Below, piece by piece: positions 19,745 to 28,694 of a stretch of 64,000 bases of DNA. The stretch is from NCBI RefSeq assembly GCF_009184905.1, contig NZ_WESC01000003.1, positions 227,980 through 291,979 of the forward strand, written 5' to 3'. Source of the DNA: Parvibaculum sedimenti. Its GTDB lineage: Bacteria > Pseudomonadota > Alphaproteobacteria > Parvibaculales > Parvibaculaceae. How positions within the stretch are numbered: position 1 is the first letter of the stretch; each line of letters starts with the position of its first letter. The notes under the pieces are model-generated. The model was not told the origin of the DNA. It saw nothing but the letters and a program-made list of their open reading frames with translations, and did no database searches. Position numbers and translations under genes: made by a program.

Positions 19745-20441
19745 GTTTCACGTCGCCGGCTCCGCGCCCGGCCTGGGCGCGGGCCTCATGCAGCATGTGC
19801 AGCGTGATCTTGCGCACTTCCATTCTGCTCTCGGTGATATGCGCCCGCAGCAGGATCTGCGCCTCTGTCACCTTGCGCCGCGTAATCAATCTCAACACCT
19901 TGGCATGCTCTTCATAGGTCACATCGACGCGGCGCGCGTTGAGGAAGTCGAGACGCCTTATGATGCGGATTTTCTCCGTGATATCGCCGTGAATGCGCGC
20001 CATCTCAGTATTGCCCGCCGCCTTCACCAACGTGGTGTGAAACGCCTCGTCCAGAGCCGCTACCTTGCGTGCATCCTGTTCTCGCTCCGATGACGGAACC
20101 AGCCATTTCTCCTTGAGTTCTTTCAGGATGTCGGGCTCGTCCAGCTGGCAGATGCGCTCGACAGCTGCGCATTCTATGATGATGCGCAAATCATAGAGCT
20201 CATCGAAACGCACGAAGTCGAAGGGCCGGATATGCCATCCGCTTCGGAACTCGACCTCTACATAGCCTTCATGGCGGAGCCGATAGAGCGCATCCCGTAC
20301 CGGCGTCCGCGAGACGCCATAGCGCTCGGCCAATTCGGTCTCGGTGAACCGGTCTCCAGGCAAGAGTCGAAAATCAAAGATGTCGGCCTTGATCTGGAGA
20401 TAAACCGTTTCCGCCGCTTGATTGGCCTTTTTGGTAAGCAT
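19725..20441 (-). CDS. GntR-family regulator, FadR/FCD subfamily
   Basis: 238 residues. N-terminal winged helix ([24 protein letters not shown]) and a C-terminal FCD ligand domain with candidate metal ligands around [15 protein letters not shown] and AHITESR. It is 20 nt upstream of the second ATPase on the same strand, but downstream of biuH in convergent orientation. The TTGCATACAA-type palindromes before biuH and before bmp2 flank its neighbourhood, so it probably controls both. Ligand unknown; a purine degradation product is inferred. Confidence 0.87.
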   Translation of the reverse strand: MLTKKANQAAETVYLQIKADIFDFRLLPGDRFTETELAERYGVSRTPVRDALYRLRHEGYVEVEFRSGWHIRPFDFVRFDELYDLRIIIECAAVERICQLDEPDILKELKEKWLVPSSEREQDARKVAALDEAFHTTLVKAAGNTEMARIHGDITEKIRIIRRLDFLNARRVDVTYEEHAKVLRLITRRKVTEAQILLRAHITESRMEVRKITLHMLHEARAQAGRGAGDVKLRAEPR

Positions 20442-20461
20442 GATACTCTCTTAGACGCGGC

Positions 20462-22003
20462 CTAGTGGCCGGCCATACTACGTCCTATATTCGTGCGATC
20501 CGCTTGCGCGATCGGCGTCTCATAGACAATCTTGCCATCGAACATGACGAGGATACGATCCGAGAGCTCAAGCAATTCGTCAAGGTCTTCGCTGACGAGC
20601 AGCACCGCCGCACCGCGATTTCGCGCTTCCACGATCTGTCCGTGAATATCGGCCACAGCGGCAAAATCCAGACCAAACACCGGATTTGCGGCGATCAACA
20701 CATCGACATCGCCGCCGAGCTCGCGCGCCAGCACCGCGCGCTGCACGTTGCCGCCGGAAAGGGTCGCGATTGCCGCATCTGGCGATGAGGTCTTCACGCG
20801 ATAGCGCTCGATAAGCCCGCGCGCCTCCGCCCTCATCCGCGACTTGCTGAGCCAGACACCTTTCGAGAAAGGCGGCTGGTCGAAGTTGCGAAAAGCCATG
20901 TTCTCGGCAACGCTCATGCGTCCGACGCAGGCATTGTGCAACGGCTCTTCGGGAAGAAGCGCAAGCTTGTGACGCAACATTTCCGTCCGCGTCGCGTGAT
21001 AGGCGTCGCCCCGCACCATGATGGCGCCACCCGTCGGCGGCCTCTGGCCCGCCAGAACCTCCACGAGCTCGCTCTGCCCATTGCCGGAGACGCCCGCTAT
21101 GCCGACAATCTCGCCGGCGGCAACGTCGAGATCGACGCCGTTGACGGCGGCATCGCCATTTTCGTCATCCGCCGTCAGGCCGCGCACCTGAAGGCAAATC
21201 GCCCCCGGCGCTTGCTCGGTGCGCGCCGCAGCCGGCGCAATTTCACGCTCGCCGATCATCATCCTCGCCATCGCGTCGACGGTGAGGTCGGCCACCTTGC
21301 CACCGCCGACATATTGTCCACGGCGCAGCACGGAAACCTCGTCGGCATAGGCGAGAACTTCGCGAAATTTGTGCGTGATGATGAGAACGGTGATATCGCC
21401 CGCGTGAGCCATGCCGCGAACGAGGCCCAGAATTTCGTCCGCCTCCTGCGGCGTCAGTACAGAGGTCGGTTCATCGAGAATAAGAAGCCGCACATTGAGA
21501 TAGAGCTGCTTGAGGATTTCCGCCTTCTGCTTCTCGCCCGCTGCGAGACTCGCCACCGGCAGATCCAGCGGCACCGAAAAGGGCATGCTATTCACAAAAT
21601 TCGATAGATCCGCGCGCTCCTTCTTCCAGTCGATCAGGGCAGGCACATGCGAGCGCCCCATGACGAGGTTCTCAAGCACTGTCATCGAAGGAACGAGCGT
21701 GAAATGCTGATAGACCATCCCGATACCGAGCATGTGTGCCTGGCGTGGATTGTCTGTTTCGACCTCCTTGTCATTGACCATCACAGCACCTGTGTCCGGC
21801 GTGTAGAAGCCCATGATGCATTTGACGAGCGTGGACTTGCCCGCACCGTTCTCGCCAAGCAGGGCGTGAACGGAACCGGCCTCAACCCGCATCGATACGC
21901 CGGCCAACGCTGCAATGCCGCCGAATCTCTTGCCCATGTCGACGACTTCGAGCTTCACCGCCTTTTGCGGTGGAACAGGCTCATGCATCAGCGAACTCGT
22001 CAT
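20462..22003 (-). CDS. Duplicated ABC ATP-binding protein, nucleoside system 2
   Basis: 513 residues, two ABC modules. The first has GENGAGKSTLVKC, ASLAAGEKQKAEILKQL and LLILDEPTSVL. The second has GVSGNGQSELVEV and ATLSGGNVQRAVLARELG. Its order is bmp2-permease-permease-ATPase, unlike system 1 (bmp-ATPase-permease-permease), so the two systems are not a simple tandem duplication. It is the last gene of a minus-strand operon starting at 25217, with gntR possibly continuing it. Confidence 0.9.
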   Translation of the reverse strand: MTSSLMHEPVPPQKAVKLEVVDMGKRFGGIAALAGVSMRVEAGSVHALLGENGAGKSTLVKCIMGFYTPDTGAVMVNDKEVETDNPRQAHMLGIGMVYQHFTLVPSMTVLENLVMGRSHVPALIDWKKERADLSNFVNSMPFSVPLDLPVASLAAGEKQKAEILKQLYLNVRLLILDEPTSVLTPQEADEILGLVRGMAHAGDITVLIITHKFREVLAYADEVSVLRRGQYVGGGKVADLTVDAMARMMIGEREIAPAAARTEQAPGAICLQVRGLTADDENGDAAVNGVDLDVAAGEIVGIAGVSGNGQSELVEVLAGQRPPTGGAIMVRGDAYHATRTEMLRHKLALLPEEPLHNACVGRMSVAENMAFRNFDQPPFSKGVWLSKSRMRAEARGLIERYRVKTSSPDAAIATLSGGNVQRAVLARELGGDVDVLIAANPVFGLDFAAVADIHGQIVEARNRGAAVLLVSEDLDELLELSDRILVMFDGKIVYETPIAQADRTNIGRSMAGH

Positions 22004-22012
22004 GGGCGTCTC

Positions 22013-22942
22013 CTACCGCGTTACGCTGAGTTCGCCGGGCGCTCCGGCAATGTGCCGGTGCGACGAAGACGAGAGAATAAGAATGAGCAAGGTGAGTACA
22101 TAGGGAGCGGCATTGAACAGATAATATCCTTGTGTCACGCCAACCGATTGCAGTGCGGGCCCCAGCGCACTCGCGCCGCCAAAGAGAAGAGACGCCCAGA
22201 GGCAATTCATCGGGTTCCAGCGTGCAAAGATAACCAGCGCCACCGCTGTGATGCCCTGCCCGCTCGAAAGCCCTTCGTTCCAACTACCAGGGTAATAAAG
22301 CGAAAGGAAGGAACCGCCAACGCCCGCCATGAAGCCACCGAAGGCAGTCGCTACAAGACGGACCGCAAGCGGCGAGTAACCCATGGCGCGTGCCGCGTCT
22401 GAACTGTCGCCAACGATGCGCAGAATGAGACCCCAGCGCGTATTGCGCAGCGCCCAGAGGAAAACGGGCGCGAGCACGACGCCGATGATGAAGAGAGCAT
22501 TGATCTTCAGCGCCGACTGAACCTGCTGCAGATCGCTCCACCAGCCGAAATTGAACGACGGAAGGTTCGGCGCCTGCGGTTGCACCAGCGGCTTTCCAAG
22601 GTAGAAGGCAAGGCCCGTTCCGAAAAGCATCAGCGCGATGCCGACGGCGATGTCATTGACCTTGGGCAGGCTGCAAATGCCCGCATGCAGCATGCCGAAG
22701 ATGGTGCCAACCAGCCCGGCAACAAGCACGCCGAGCCAGGGCGAACCCGTGAGATAGGCAATACCATAGGCGCTCATCGCGCCCATGATCAGCGTGCCTT
22801 CAAGACCCAGATTGATGCGTCCGCTTTTCTCCGTCACCATTTCGCCGAGGCTGACAAAGAGGAAGGGCGTGGAGATGCGGATGGCACCCGCGAAAATGGC
22901 GAGCGGCACGCCCCACCAGCCGATAGAGGTTTCGTCCATCAC
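22013..22942 (-). CDS. BMP-type ABC permease (NupC/YufQ-like), system 2
   Basis: 309 residues, multi-spanning. Class hallmarks are TEKSGRINLGLEGTLIMGA near the N-terminus and SSGQGITAVALVIFARWNP in the C-terminal half. It overlaps the preceding permease by 4 nt and lies 9 nt before the ATPase gene, so the membrane subunits are translationally coupled. Confidence 0.88.
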   Translation of the reverse strand: MMDETSIGWWGVPLAIFAGAIRISTPFLFVSLGEMVTEKSGRINLGLEGTLIMGAMSAYGIAYLTGSPWLGVLVAGLVGTIFGMLHAGICSLPKVNDIAVGIALMLFGTGLAFYLGKPLVQPQAPNLPSFNFGWWSDLQQVQSALKINALFIIGVVLAPVFLWALRNTRWGLILRIVGDSSDAARAMGYSPLAVRLVATAFGGFMAGVGGSFLSLYYPGSWNEGLSSGQGITAVALVIFARWNPMNCLWASLLFGGASALGPALQSVGVTQGYYLFNAAPYVLTLLILILSSSSHRHIAGAPGELSVTR

Positions 22943-24051
22943 TCGGCTCCTTCAGCAACGGCGACTGCGCTCGACCGCGGCTTGATGCCCCGGAACCAGC
23001 CCGGAAGATTGATGCCTTCCTGCACGCTCTCGCTCGCGAGCAGAATGACGAAGATGATGCCCTGCAGAACGACGACACTTGCATCTGGCATGTCGAGCCT
23101 TCGCTGCAGAAGACCGCCGCTTGCGTCAATGCCGCCGAGAAGAATGGCGACCGGTATGACGATCAGCGGATTCTGGCGGGCGAGGAAAGCGACGAGAATG
23201 CCAGTGAGCCCATAGCCCGACGCGATGGTCGCATTGGCGCGTCCCTGAACCGCCGCAACCTCCACCATGCCGCCGAGCCCGGCAGCGGCACCCCCGAGGA
23301 ACGTCACGATGAGGATGAGGCGCCCGACCGGAAGGCCCGCCATGCGCGCCGCCCTGACATTGCCACCGACCATACGGGCCGCGAAGCCAAAGGTGGTGTG
23401 GAACATCAGCATATAAGTGGCAAGGCAGAAGAGCAGACCGAAGATCAGGCCCACGTGAATATCCATGCCAGGAATATTGCCGAGCATGGCCCAGTCCGGC
23501 AGCGCGCGGGTGGAGGGCTTGTTGAGGCTCGTCGGATCGCGCATCGGCCCCTCGACCATCTGGTTGAGGACAGCAATGCAGATATAGGAAAGCAGAAGAC
23601 TCGAGATCGTTTCATTGACACCGCGCAAATGGCGGAGCGCGCCCGCGCTCGCGATGACGGCACCACCGGCGCACATGCCCGCAATCGCCATCGCGCCCTG
23701 CACGATCAGCGCAGGCACACTCATGTCGGAAAGGAGGAGGCCGGCTGCGGCAGCGGCAAGACCGCCCAGCACGAATGCCCCCTCGCCCCCGATGATGACC
23801 ATGCCCATCTGCGCCGGAAGCGCGGTACACAAGGCCGTCAGCAGTAAAGGTGCGGAACGCAGCAGCGTATTCTGCCACGAGAACCAGGAGCCAAAGGCCC
23901 CCACATACATCAGACGATAGACGTCGAGAGGATTGACGCCGGACAGGACAACGAAGATGCCGAAGACAATCAGGCTGAGCACGATGGCGAAAAGAGAGAC
24001 GACAAAGACTTTCGCCCCGGCTCCAAAACGCAATACCAGATCACTGTTCAT
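22939..24051 (-). CDS. BMP-type ABC permease (NupB/YufP-like), system 2
   Basis: 370 residues, inner-membrane protein with about ten hydrophobic segments. GVNETISSLLLSYICIAVL is the NupB-type docking stretch and GYGLTGILVAFLARQNP the conserved C-terminal one. In this copy the conserved GLEGQ-type motif reads IGGEGAFVLGG. It is the second gene of the operon, 41 nt after bmp2. Confidence 0.88.
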   Translation of the reverse strand: MNSDLVLRFGAGAKVFVVSLFAIVLSLIVFGIFVVLSGVNPLDVYRLMYVGAFGSWFSWQNTLLRSAPLLLTALCTALPAQMGMVIIGGEGAFVLGGLAAAAAGLLLSDMSVPALIVQGAMAIAGMCAGGAVIASAGALRHLRGVNETISSLLLSYICIAVLNQMVEGPMRDPTSLNKPSTRALPDWAMLGNIPGMDIHVGLIFGLLFCLATYMLMFHTTFGFAARMVGGNVRAARMAGLPVGRLILIVTFLGGAAAGLGGMVEVAAVQGRANATIASGYGLTGILVAFLARQNPLIVIPVAILLGGIDASGGLLQRRLDMPDASVVVLQGIIFVILLASESVQEGINLPGWFRGIKPRSSAVAVAEGAE

Positions 24052-24092
24052 ATTCGGTCCCGTCCGGCGTCAAACACAGGTTCAGTCTGGCC

Positions 24093-25217
24093 TTACGAAG
24101 TCGAGCCGATGACGCCTTCGACGAGATAGCTCATCGATTCCAGCGCTATATCGGTCTGTCCCTGCGAGACGCCGGCAGCGATCACGGTGTTGCCCTTGTT
24201 GTCCTTGATCGGTCCCTTGAAGATGACGAAGGTTCCGGCCTCCAACTGGGCCTTCACGGCATCTGCCTGCTTGCGCGCGGCTGCGCCCACCATCGCGCCA
24301 TAGGGCGAGGTCTTGACGATCTTTTCCTTCAGACCGCCACGAACGAGATGCGGAATGGTGGTGCCCGCCAGCACATCGGCGACGAAGGACGGATAGAGCG
24401 CTTCCCAGTTCCACTCGGCGCCGGTGAGATAGCCTTTGGGCGCAAGCGCCGCCTGATTGGCGTGATATCCGGTCGTGAACATGCCGCGCTTTTCGGCCGT
24501 CTCGACGATGACCTTGGGGCTGTCCACATGGCAGGTCACGACGTCGATACCTTGATCGGCCATGCTGTTCGTTGCTTCGGCCTCTTTCACCGGCATTGAC
24601 CAGTCGCCAGTGAAGATGACCTGCGTCGTGATCGCGGGATCGACCGAGCGAGCGCCGAGCGTGAAGGCATTGATGTTGCGCAGAACCTGCGGAATGGGCT
24701 TCGCAGCGATGAAGCCGAGCTTCTTCGACTTCGTCGCGTGACCCGCCACGATGCCCGACAGATATTCGGCCTCGTCGATATAGCCGAAATAGCTGTGTGC
24801 ATTATCCGGCTCGCCCTCTTTCCAGAGGCCGCCGCAATGCATGAACGTGACGTCCGGATATTTCTTCGCGAGCTTCAGCACATAGGGGTCGAAATAGCCG
24901 AACGAGGTCGGGAAGATGAGCTTCGCACCATCGAGATTGATCATGCTTTCCATGGTCTTCTCGACATCGACGGTCTCAGGAACGCGCTCTTCCTCGGTGA
25001 CCTTCACACCGGGAAGCTTCTTCAGCGCGACCGCGCCCTGCGCATGCGCCTGGTTGTAGCCGTAGTCGTCGCGCGGACCGACATAGATGAAGCCTACCGA
25101 CAGGGAGCCTGCCGCAAGCGCCCGCCCGAACGGAAGCGACGATACAGCGAGACCTGCAGCGCCAACGGCGCCCGACAGAAGAAGAGAACGACGTGAAATT
25201 TCGAGCTTGTTCGACAC
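24093..25217 (-). CDS. BMP-family ABC substrate-binding protein, system 2
   Basis: 374 residues. The N-terminus NKLEISRRSLLLSGAVGAA has an RR-x-x-L-L pattern reminiscent of a Tat signal, cleaved probably after GRALA. The mature protein, VGFIYVGPRDDYGYNQAHAQ, is the PnrA-like fold, and FPTSFGYFDPYVLKLAKKYP and THCGG-type stretches are shared with bmp3. First gene of the minus operon, with a perfect TTGTATACAA palindrome 48 nt upstream. Ligand inferred: nucleoside, nucleobase or ureide. Confidence 0.88.
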   Translation of the reverse strand: MSNKLEISRRSLLLSGAVGAAGLAVSSLPFGRALAAGSLSVGFIYVGPRDDYGYNQAHAQGAVALKKLPGVKVTEEERVPETVDVEKTMESMINLDGAKLIFPTSFGYFDPYVLKLAKKYPDVTFMHCGGLWKEGEPDNAHSYFGYIDEAEYLSGIVAGHATKSKKLGFIAAKPIPQVLRNINAFTLGARSVDPAITTQVIFTGDWSMPVKEAEATNSMADQGIDVVTCHVDSPKVIVETAEKRGMFTTGYHANQAALAPKGYLTGAEWNWEALYPSFVADVLAGTTIPHLVRGGLKEKIVKTSPYGAMVGAAARKQADAVKAQLEAGTFVIFKGPIKDNKGNTVIAAGVSQGQTDIALESMSYLVEGVIGSTS

Positions 25218-25260
25218 GGTGACCTACCCCTCAGCACCTTCGGCAATCCCCTCATGGGAG

Positions 25261-25278
25261 CCAATCTTGTATACAAGA
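25261..25278. promoter_or_regulatory. FadR/GntR-type operator upstream of bmp2
   Basis: TCTTGTATACAAGA at 25265-25278 is a perfect 14-bp palindrome, preceded by CCAA, so the left arm CCAATCTTG is identical to the one before biuH. It lies 48-61 nt upstream of bmp2. Shared control of biuH and transporter system 2 by the gntR at 19.7 kb is the simplest reading. The remaining intergenic sequence to 25445 shows nothing else. Confidence 0.75.
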
Positions 25279-25445
25279 GCAAATGCCGTGCCATGCTCTT
25301 CGCCTGGTCCAAGTCATTGTTTTCATGAAGATGAGCGCTTACGCCGCTGGTCTCTGGCTTGACCGCGCGCACAAAAACCATGCATCGCGTCAAGCGATTG
25401 CATGCGAATTCAACAAGATCTGTAGACGATGCTTCCGTGCGCGGC

Positions 25446-26450
25446 CTAGCACTCGGCGAAGAGAGCAAGGCATCGCGCCCGATCGTCGTCATCCATAAAG
25501 CCAGCAAGGAAGCCGTTACGAGCCATCATGCGAAGTTCATCCGCAGACAGCGGAAGATGCTCGGCGATGGCTTTGAAATTGTCGCCGACATAGCCGCCGA
25601 AATAGGCCGGATCGTCGGAATTGATCGTGACGAAGAGGCCGAGATCCAGCATTCGCTTTGCGGGATGCACCTTGAGCTCGGGAACGCCACAGAGCCTGTA
25701 ATTGGACAGCGGGCAGACCGTCAGCGGCATCTTGTCGGCGGCAAGCCGCCTGACCAGATCCATGTCCTGAAGCGCGCTATTTCCGTGGTCGATGCGGTCG
25801 GCACCGAGAATGTCCAGCGCCTCCCACACATATTCGGGCGGCCCCTCCTCGCCTGCATGGCAGACGATCTTGAACCCCTCGTCCCTCGCGCGGCGGAAAA
25901 CATTGCGGAACTTCGAAGGAGGGAAGCCGATCTCGGATGAATCGAGGCCGATGCCGACGAACTTCTCGCGATAGGGCAATGCCTCGTCAAGCGTGCGCTC
26001 CGCGTCCGCCTCATCGAGATGCCTCAGAAAACAGAGGATGAGCTTCGCCCTCAGATCGAAGCGCAGTTCTGCATCGGCTATGGCCCGCGTAAGGCCGCCA
26101 ATGACTGTCGAAAATGCAACTCCCCGCGACGTATGCCCCTGCGGATCGAAAAACACCTCGGCGTAACGGAGATTCTGCGAAGCAGCCTTTTCGAAATAGG
26201 CTATCGCCAGATCATAAAAATCCTGCTCGGTGTGCAGAACCGACATGCCCTGATAATAGAGATCGAGAAAATCCTGAAGCCGCGTGAAGGCATAGGCGCG
26301 GCGCAGGGCGTCCACATCCGCATAGGGCAAAGATATTTCATTGCGCCGGGCAATGCCGAACATCAGTTCCGGCTCGAAGCTCCCCTCTATATGGATGTGC
26401 AACTCAGCCTTGGGCAGAGCGTCAACGAAGCCATGCATTTCGCTATTCAT
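25446..26450 (-). CDS. Adenine deaminase, adenosine-deaminase superfamily
   Basis: 334 residues from the ATG at 26450, preceded by GGGGAATG. N-terminal metal motif KAELHIHIEGS; HAGEEGPP, DHGNSAL and the C-terminal NSDDPAYFGGYVGDNF follow. That last stretch resembles Aah1-type adenine deaminases more than adenosine deaminases, so adenine to hypoxanthine is preferred. Hypoxanthine would pass to the xanthine dehydrogenases. It lies downstream of bmp3 but beyond a terminator, so it may have its own promoter or depend on readthrough. Confidence 0.85.
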   Translation of the reverse strand: MNSEMHGFVDALPKAELHIHIEGSFEPELMFGIARRNEISLPYADVDALRRAYAFTRLQDFLDLYYQGMSVLHTEQDFYDLAIAYFEKAASQNLRYAEVFFDPQGHTSRGVAFSTVIGGLTRAIADAELRFDLRAKLILCFLRHLDEADAERTLDEALPYREKFVGIGLDSSEIGFPPSKFRNVFRRARDEGFKIVCHAGEEGPPEYVWEALDILGADRIDHGNSALQDMDLVRRLAADKMPLTVCPLSNYRLCGVPELKVHPAKRMLDLGLFVTINSDDPAYFGGYVGDNFKAIAEHLPLSADELRMMARNGFLAGFMDDDDRARCLALFAEC

Positions 26451-26480
26451 GCGCCATTCCCCGATACAAACGTCAGAGAT

Positions 26481-26521
26481 AAAAAAGAAGGGCCGCGCCG
26501 CTTCAGCAAAGCGGGCGGCCC
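26481..26521 (-). terminator. Terminator between bmp3 and adenine deaminase
   Basis: On the minus strand a 14-bp stem with a single mismatch (26490-26503 paired with 26508-26521, GC-rich) is followed by CTTC and six T residues (plus-strand A run at 26481-26486). It starts 29 nt after the bmp3 stop and should end or attenuate the long minus-strand operon. Confidence 0.8.
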
Positions 26522-26549
26522 TCCATCTCACTGTCCGATGACAGCTCAA

Positions 26550-27638
26550 TTACTTCGGCAGATCACCGACCACGCCTTCGACGAGCCAATCCATGCTCGA
26601 TATGCTGCCATCATCGAGAACGACGCCCTCAGTGGACTTGGCAATGCCCTTCTGATCCTTGAGCGGGCCTTTGAAGATAACGATCTTGCCGCTCTTGATG
26701 CCTTCTTCGGTCGCCTTGGCCGCCGCGACAACGTTGTCGGGCATGTTGTGGTACGGCGCCATTTCCAGCATGCCGGAGGCGAGACCGCCCCAGGTGTTCG
26801 CCGACTTCCATGTGCCGTCGATAACGTCCTGCACACGCTTGACGTAATAGGGACCCCAATTGTTGACCGAGGCCGTGAGCTGGGCGGTGGGCGCGAACTT
26901 CAGCATGTCCGTCGCCTCACCGAAGCCCTTGATGCCGCGCTGGGCATAGACCTGAAGCGGCGCGGTCGAATCCGTGTGCTGCGTGACGATATCGCAGCCC
27001 TGGTCGATCAGCGCCTTGGCAGCGTCGCCTTCCTTGCCCGGATCGTACCAGGTGTTGACCATGATGAACTTCAGCTTGGCCGTCGGATTGACGCTGCGCA
27101 TACCGAGCAGGAATGCGTTCATGCCCATGATGACTTCGGGAATGGGGATAGAGGCGATATAGCCCGCGACACCCGTCTTCGACATCATACCGGCGATGAC
27201 GCCCTGCACATAGCGGCCTTCGTAAAAGCGCGCCTCGTAGACGCTTACATTGCTGGCGAGCTTGTAGCCGGCGCAATGCTCGAAGTAGGTCTTAGGAAAG
27301 CGCTTGGCGGCCTTGATCGTTGGATCCATATAGCCGAACGACGTCGTGAAGATAAGCTTGTGTCCCTTGGCGGCGAGGTTCGCGATGACGCGCTCGGCGT
27401 CCGCGCTCTCCGGCACGTTTTCGACATAGGTCGTTTTGACCTTGTCGCCGAACTTCTTGACAATGTCCTGACGGCCCACATCGTGCTGGTAGGTCCAGCC
27501 GAAATCGCCGACCGGGCCGAAATAAACAAATCCAACCTTGAGAACGTCATCCGCCAGCGCGGGCGTGACGATCTTCGGAGCCGCAGCGGCGACAAGCCCG
27601 GCGCCCAGAAGTTTGTTGAAATTTCTACGATTCATCAT
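26550..27638 (-). CDS. BMP-family ABC substrate-binding protein, system 3
   Basis: 362 residues from 27638 (GGAG about 9 nt upstream; a second ATG follows at once). The signal region NRRNFNKLLGAGLVAAAA again has an arginine pair as in Tat leaders. The mature protein, VGFVYFGPVGDFGWTYQHD, is PnrA-like, with TTSFGYMDPTIKAAKRFP and EHCAGYK shared with bmp2. Unusually for such operons it comes last, after both permeases and 115 nt beyond the second, so it may have its own ribosome-binding region or weak promoter. Confidence 0.88.
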   Translation of the reverse strand: MMNRRNFNKLLGAGLVAAAAPKIVTPALADDVLKVGFVYFGPVGDFGWTYQHDVGRQDIVKKFGDKVKTTYVENVPESADAERVIANLAAKGHKLIFTTSFGYMDPTIKAAKRFPKTYFEHCAGYKLASNVSVYEARFYEGRYVQGVIAGMMSKTGVAGYIASIPIPEVIMGMNAFLLGMRSVNPTAKLKFIMVNTWYDPGKEGDAAKALIDQGCDIVTQHTDSTAPLQVYAQRGIKGFGEATDMLKFAPTAQLTASVNNWGPYYVKRVQDVIDGTWKSANTWGGLASGMLEMAPYHNMPDNVVAAAKATEEGIKSGKIVIFKGPLKDQKGIAKSTEGVVLDDGSISSMDWLVEGVVGDLPK

Positions 27639-27753
27639 TGAAGCAGACTCCTTGTCATTTACTGGCTCATTCAAAGCCTGAAGACCGTCCGTAAACTGCC
27701 CCTGGAGCGATCCCCAAGGTCTCTTAACTCGCCCCCCATTGCGGGCGATCTCG

Positions 27754-28677
27754 TCATCCCGCCGCGTGGAAAGTCTTTCCGAGGCTGGCGGGAGCATTGA
27801 GCCTGATGCGTTTGCGATCGCGGGAAATCGCGACCAGCACAACAACCGTCGACGCATACGGCAGCGCCGAAATGAACTGCGAAGGAATGTGCACACCGAA
27901 ACCCTGAATATAGAGCGACAGGTACATGATGCTGCCGAAGAGATAAGCGCCGACGACGAGCCAGAACGGACGCCATGTCGCGAAGACCACAAGCGCCAGC
28001 GCGATCCAGCCGCGTCCTGCCGTCATGCCTTCCGACCAACTGGTGTTGTAAGCGATCGCCATATAGGCGCCGGCAAGACCGGACATCCCTCCGCCGAACA
28101 TCACTGCCAGATAGCGGATCTTGATAACCGGGAAGCCGATGGCATGGGCCGCGTCATGCGAGTTGCCTACCGCCCGCAGAACCAACCCCGCATGCGTCCT
28201 GAAGAGAAACCAGTAGACCGCAGCAACGAGAGCGAAGCTCACATAGACGAGGACATCCTGCCCGAAAAAGACCGGACCGAAGAAAGGGATGTCCGAGAGT
28301 CCGGGAATGTGGATCTGCGGTAGCCGCGCCACCACCATGCCGACATAGGCCTTGCCGATCAACGCACTGAGGCCAGTGCCAAAGATGGTCAGCGCGAGGC
28401 CTGTCGCTACCTGATTGGACAGAAAGGAGAGTGTCAGCAAAGCGAAGATGAGCGAGGTCAGAACGCCCGCCCCGACACCGGCCAGAATGCCGAGCGTTGA
28501 ACTGCCCGTCGTCACCGCGACCGCGAAGGCAGCGATGGCGCCCACCAGCATCATCCCTTCGACGCCAAGATTGAGAACGCCCGCACGCTCCGCGACAAGT
28601 TCGCCCGTGGCGGCGAGCAGCAATGGTGTCGACGCGATGACAACGCTGAGAATGAAGCTGGTGTACTGAAAGTCCAT
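27754..28677 (-). CDS. BMP-type ABC permease (NupC/YufQ-like), system 3
   Basis: 307 residues with about eight hydrophobic segments. VAERAGVLNLGVEGMMLVGA and TAGRGWIALALVVFATWRPF are the family hallmarks. It begins 17 nt after the partner permease. A 115-nt stretch without a gene separates it from bmp3. Confidence 0.88.
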   Translation of the reverse strand: MDFQYTSFILSVVIASTPLLLAATGELVAERAGVLNLGVEGMMLVGAIAAFAVAVTTGSSTLGILAGVGAGVLTSLIFALLTLSFLSNQVATGLALTIFGTGLSALIGKAYVGMVVARLPQIHIPGLSDIPFFGPVFFGQDVLVYVSFALVAAVYWFLFRTHAGLVLRAVGNSHDAAHAIGFPVIKIRYLAVMFGGGMSGLAGAYMAIAYNTSWSEGMTAGRGWIALALVVFATWRPFWLVVGAYLFGSIMYLSLYIQGFGVHIPSQFISALPYASTVVVLVAISRDRKRIRLNAPASLGKTFHAAG

Positions 28678-28694
28678 GAAATCGCAGTCCCCTT

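Noticed and set aside
26019..27641. A 540-codon open frame on the plus strand
   Set aside because: Antisense to adenine deaminase and bmp3, and no recognised domain is found.
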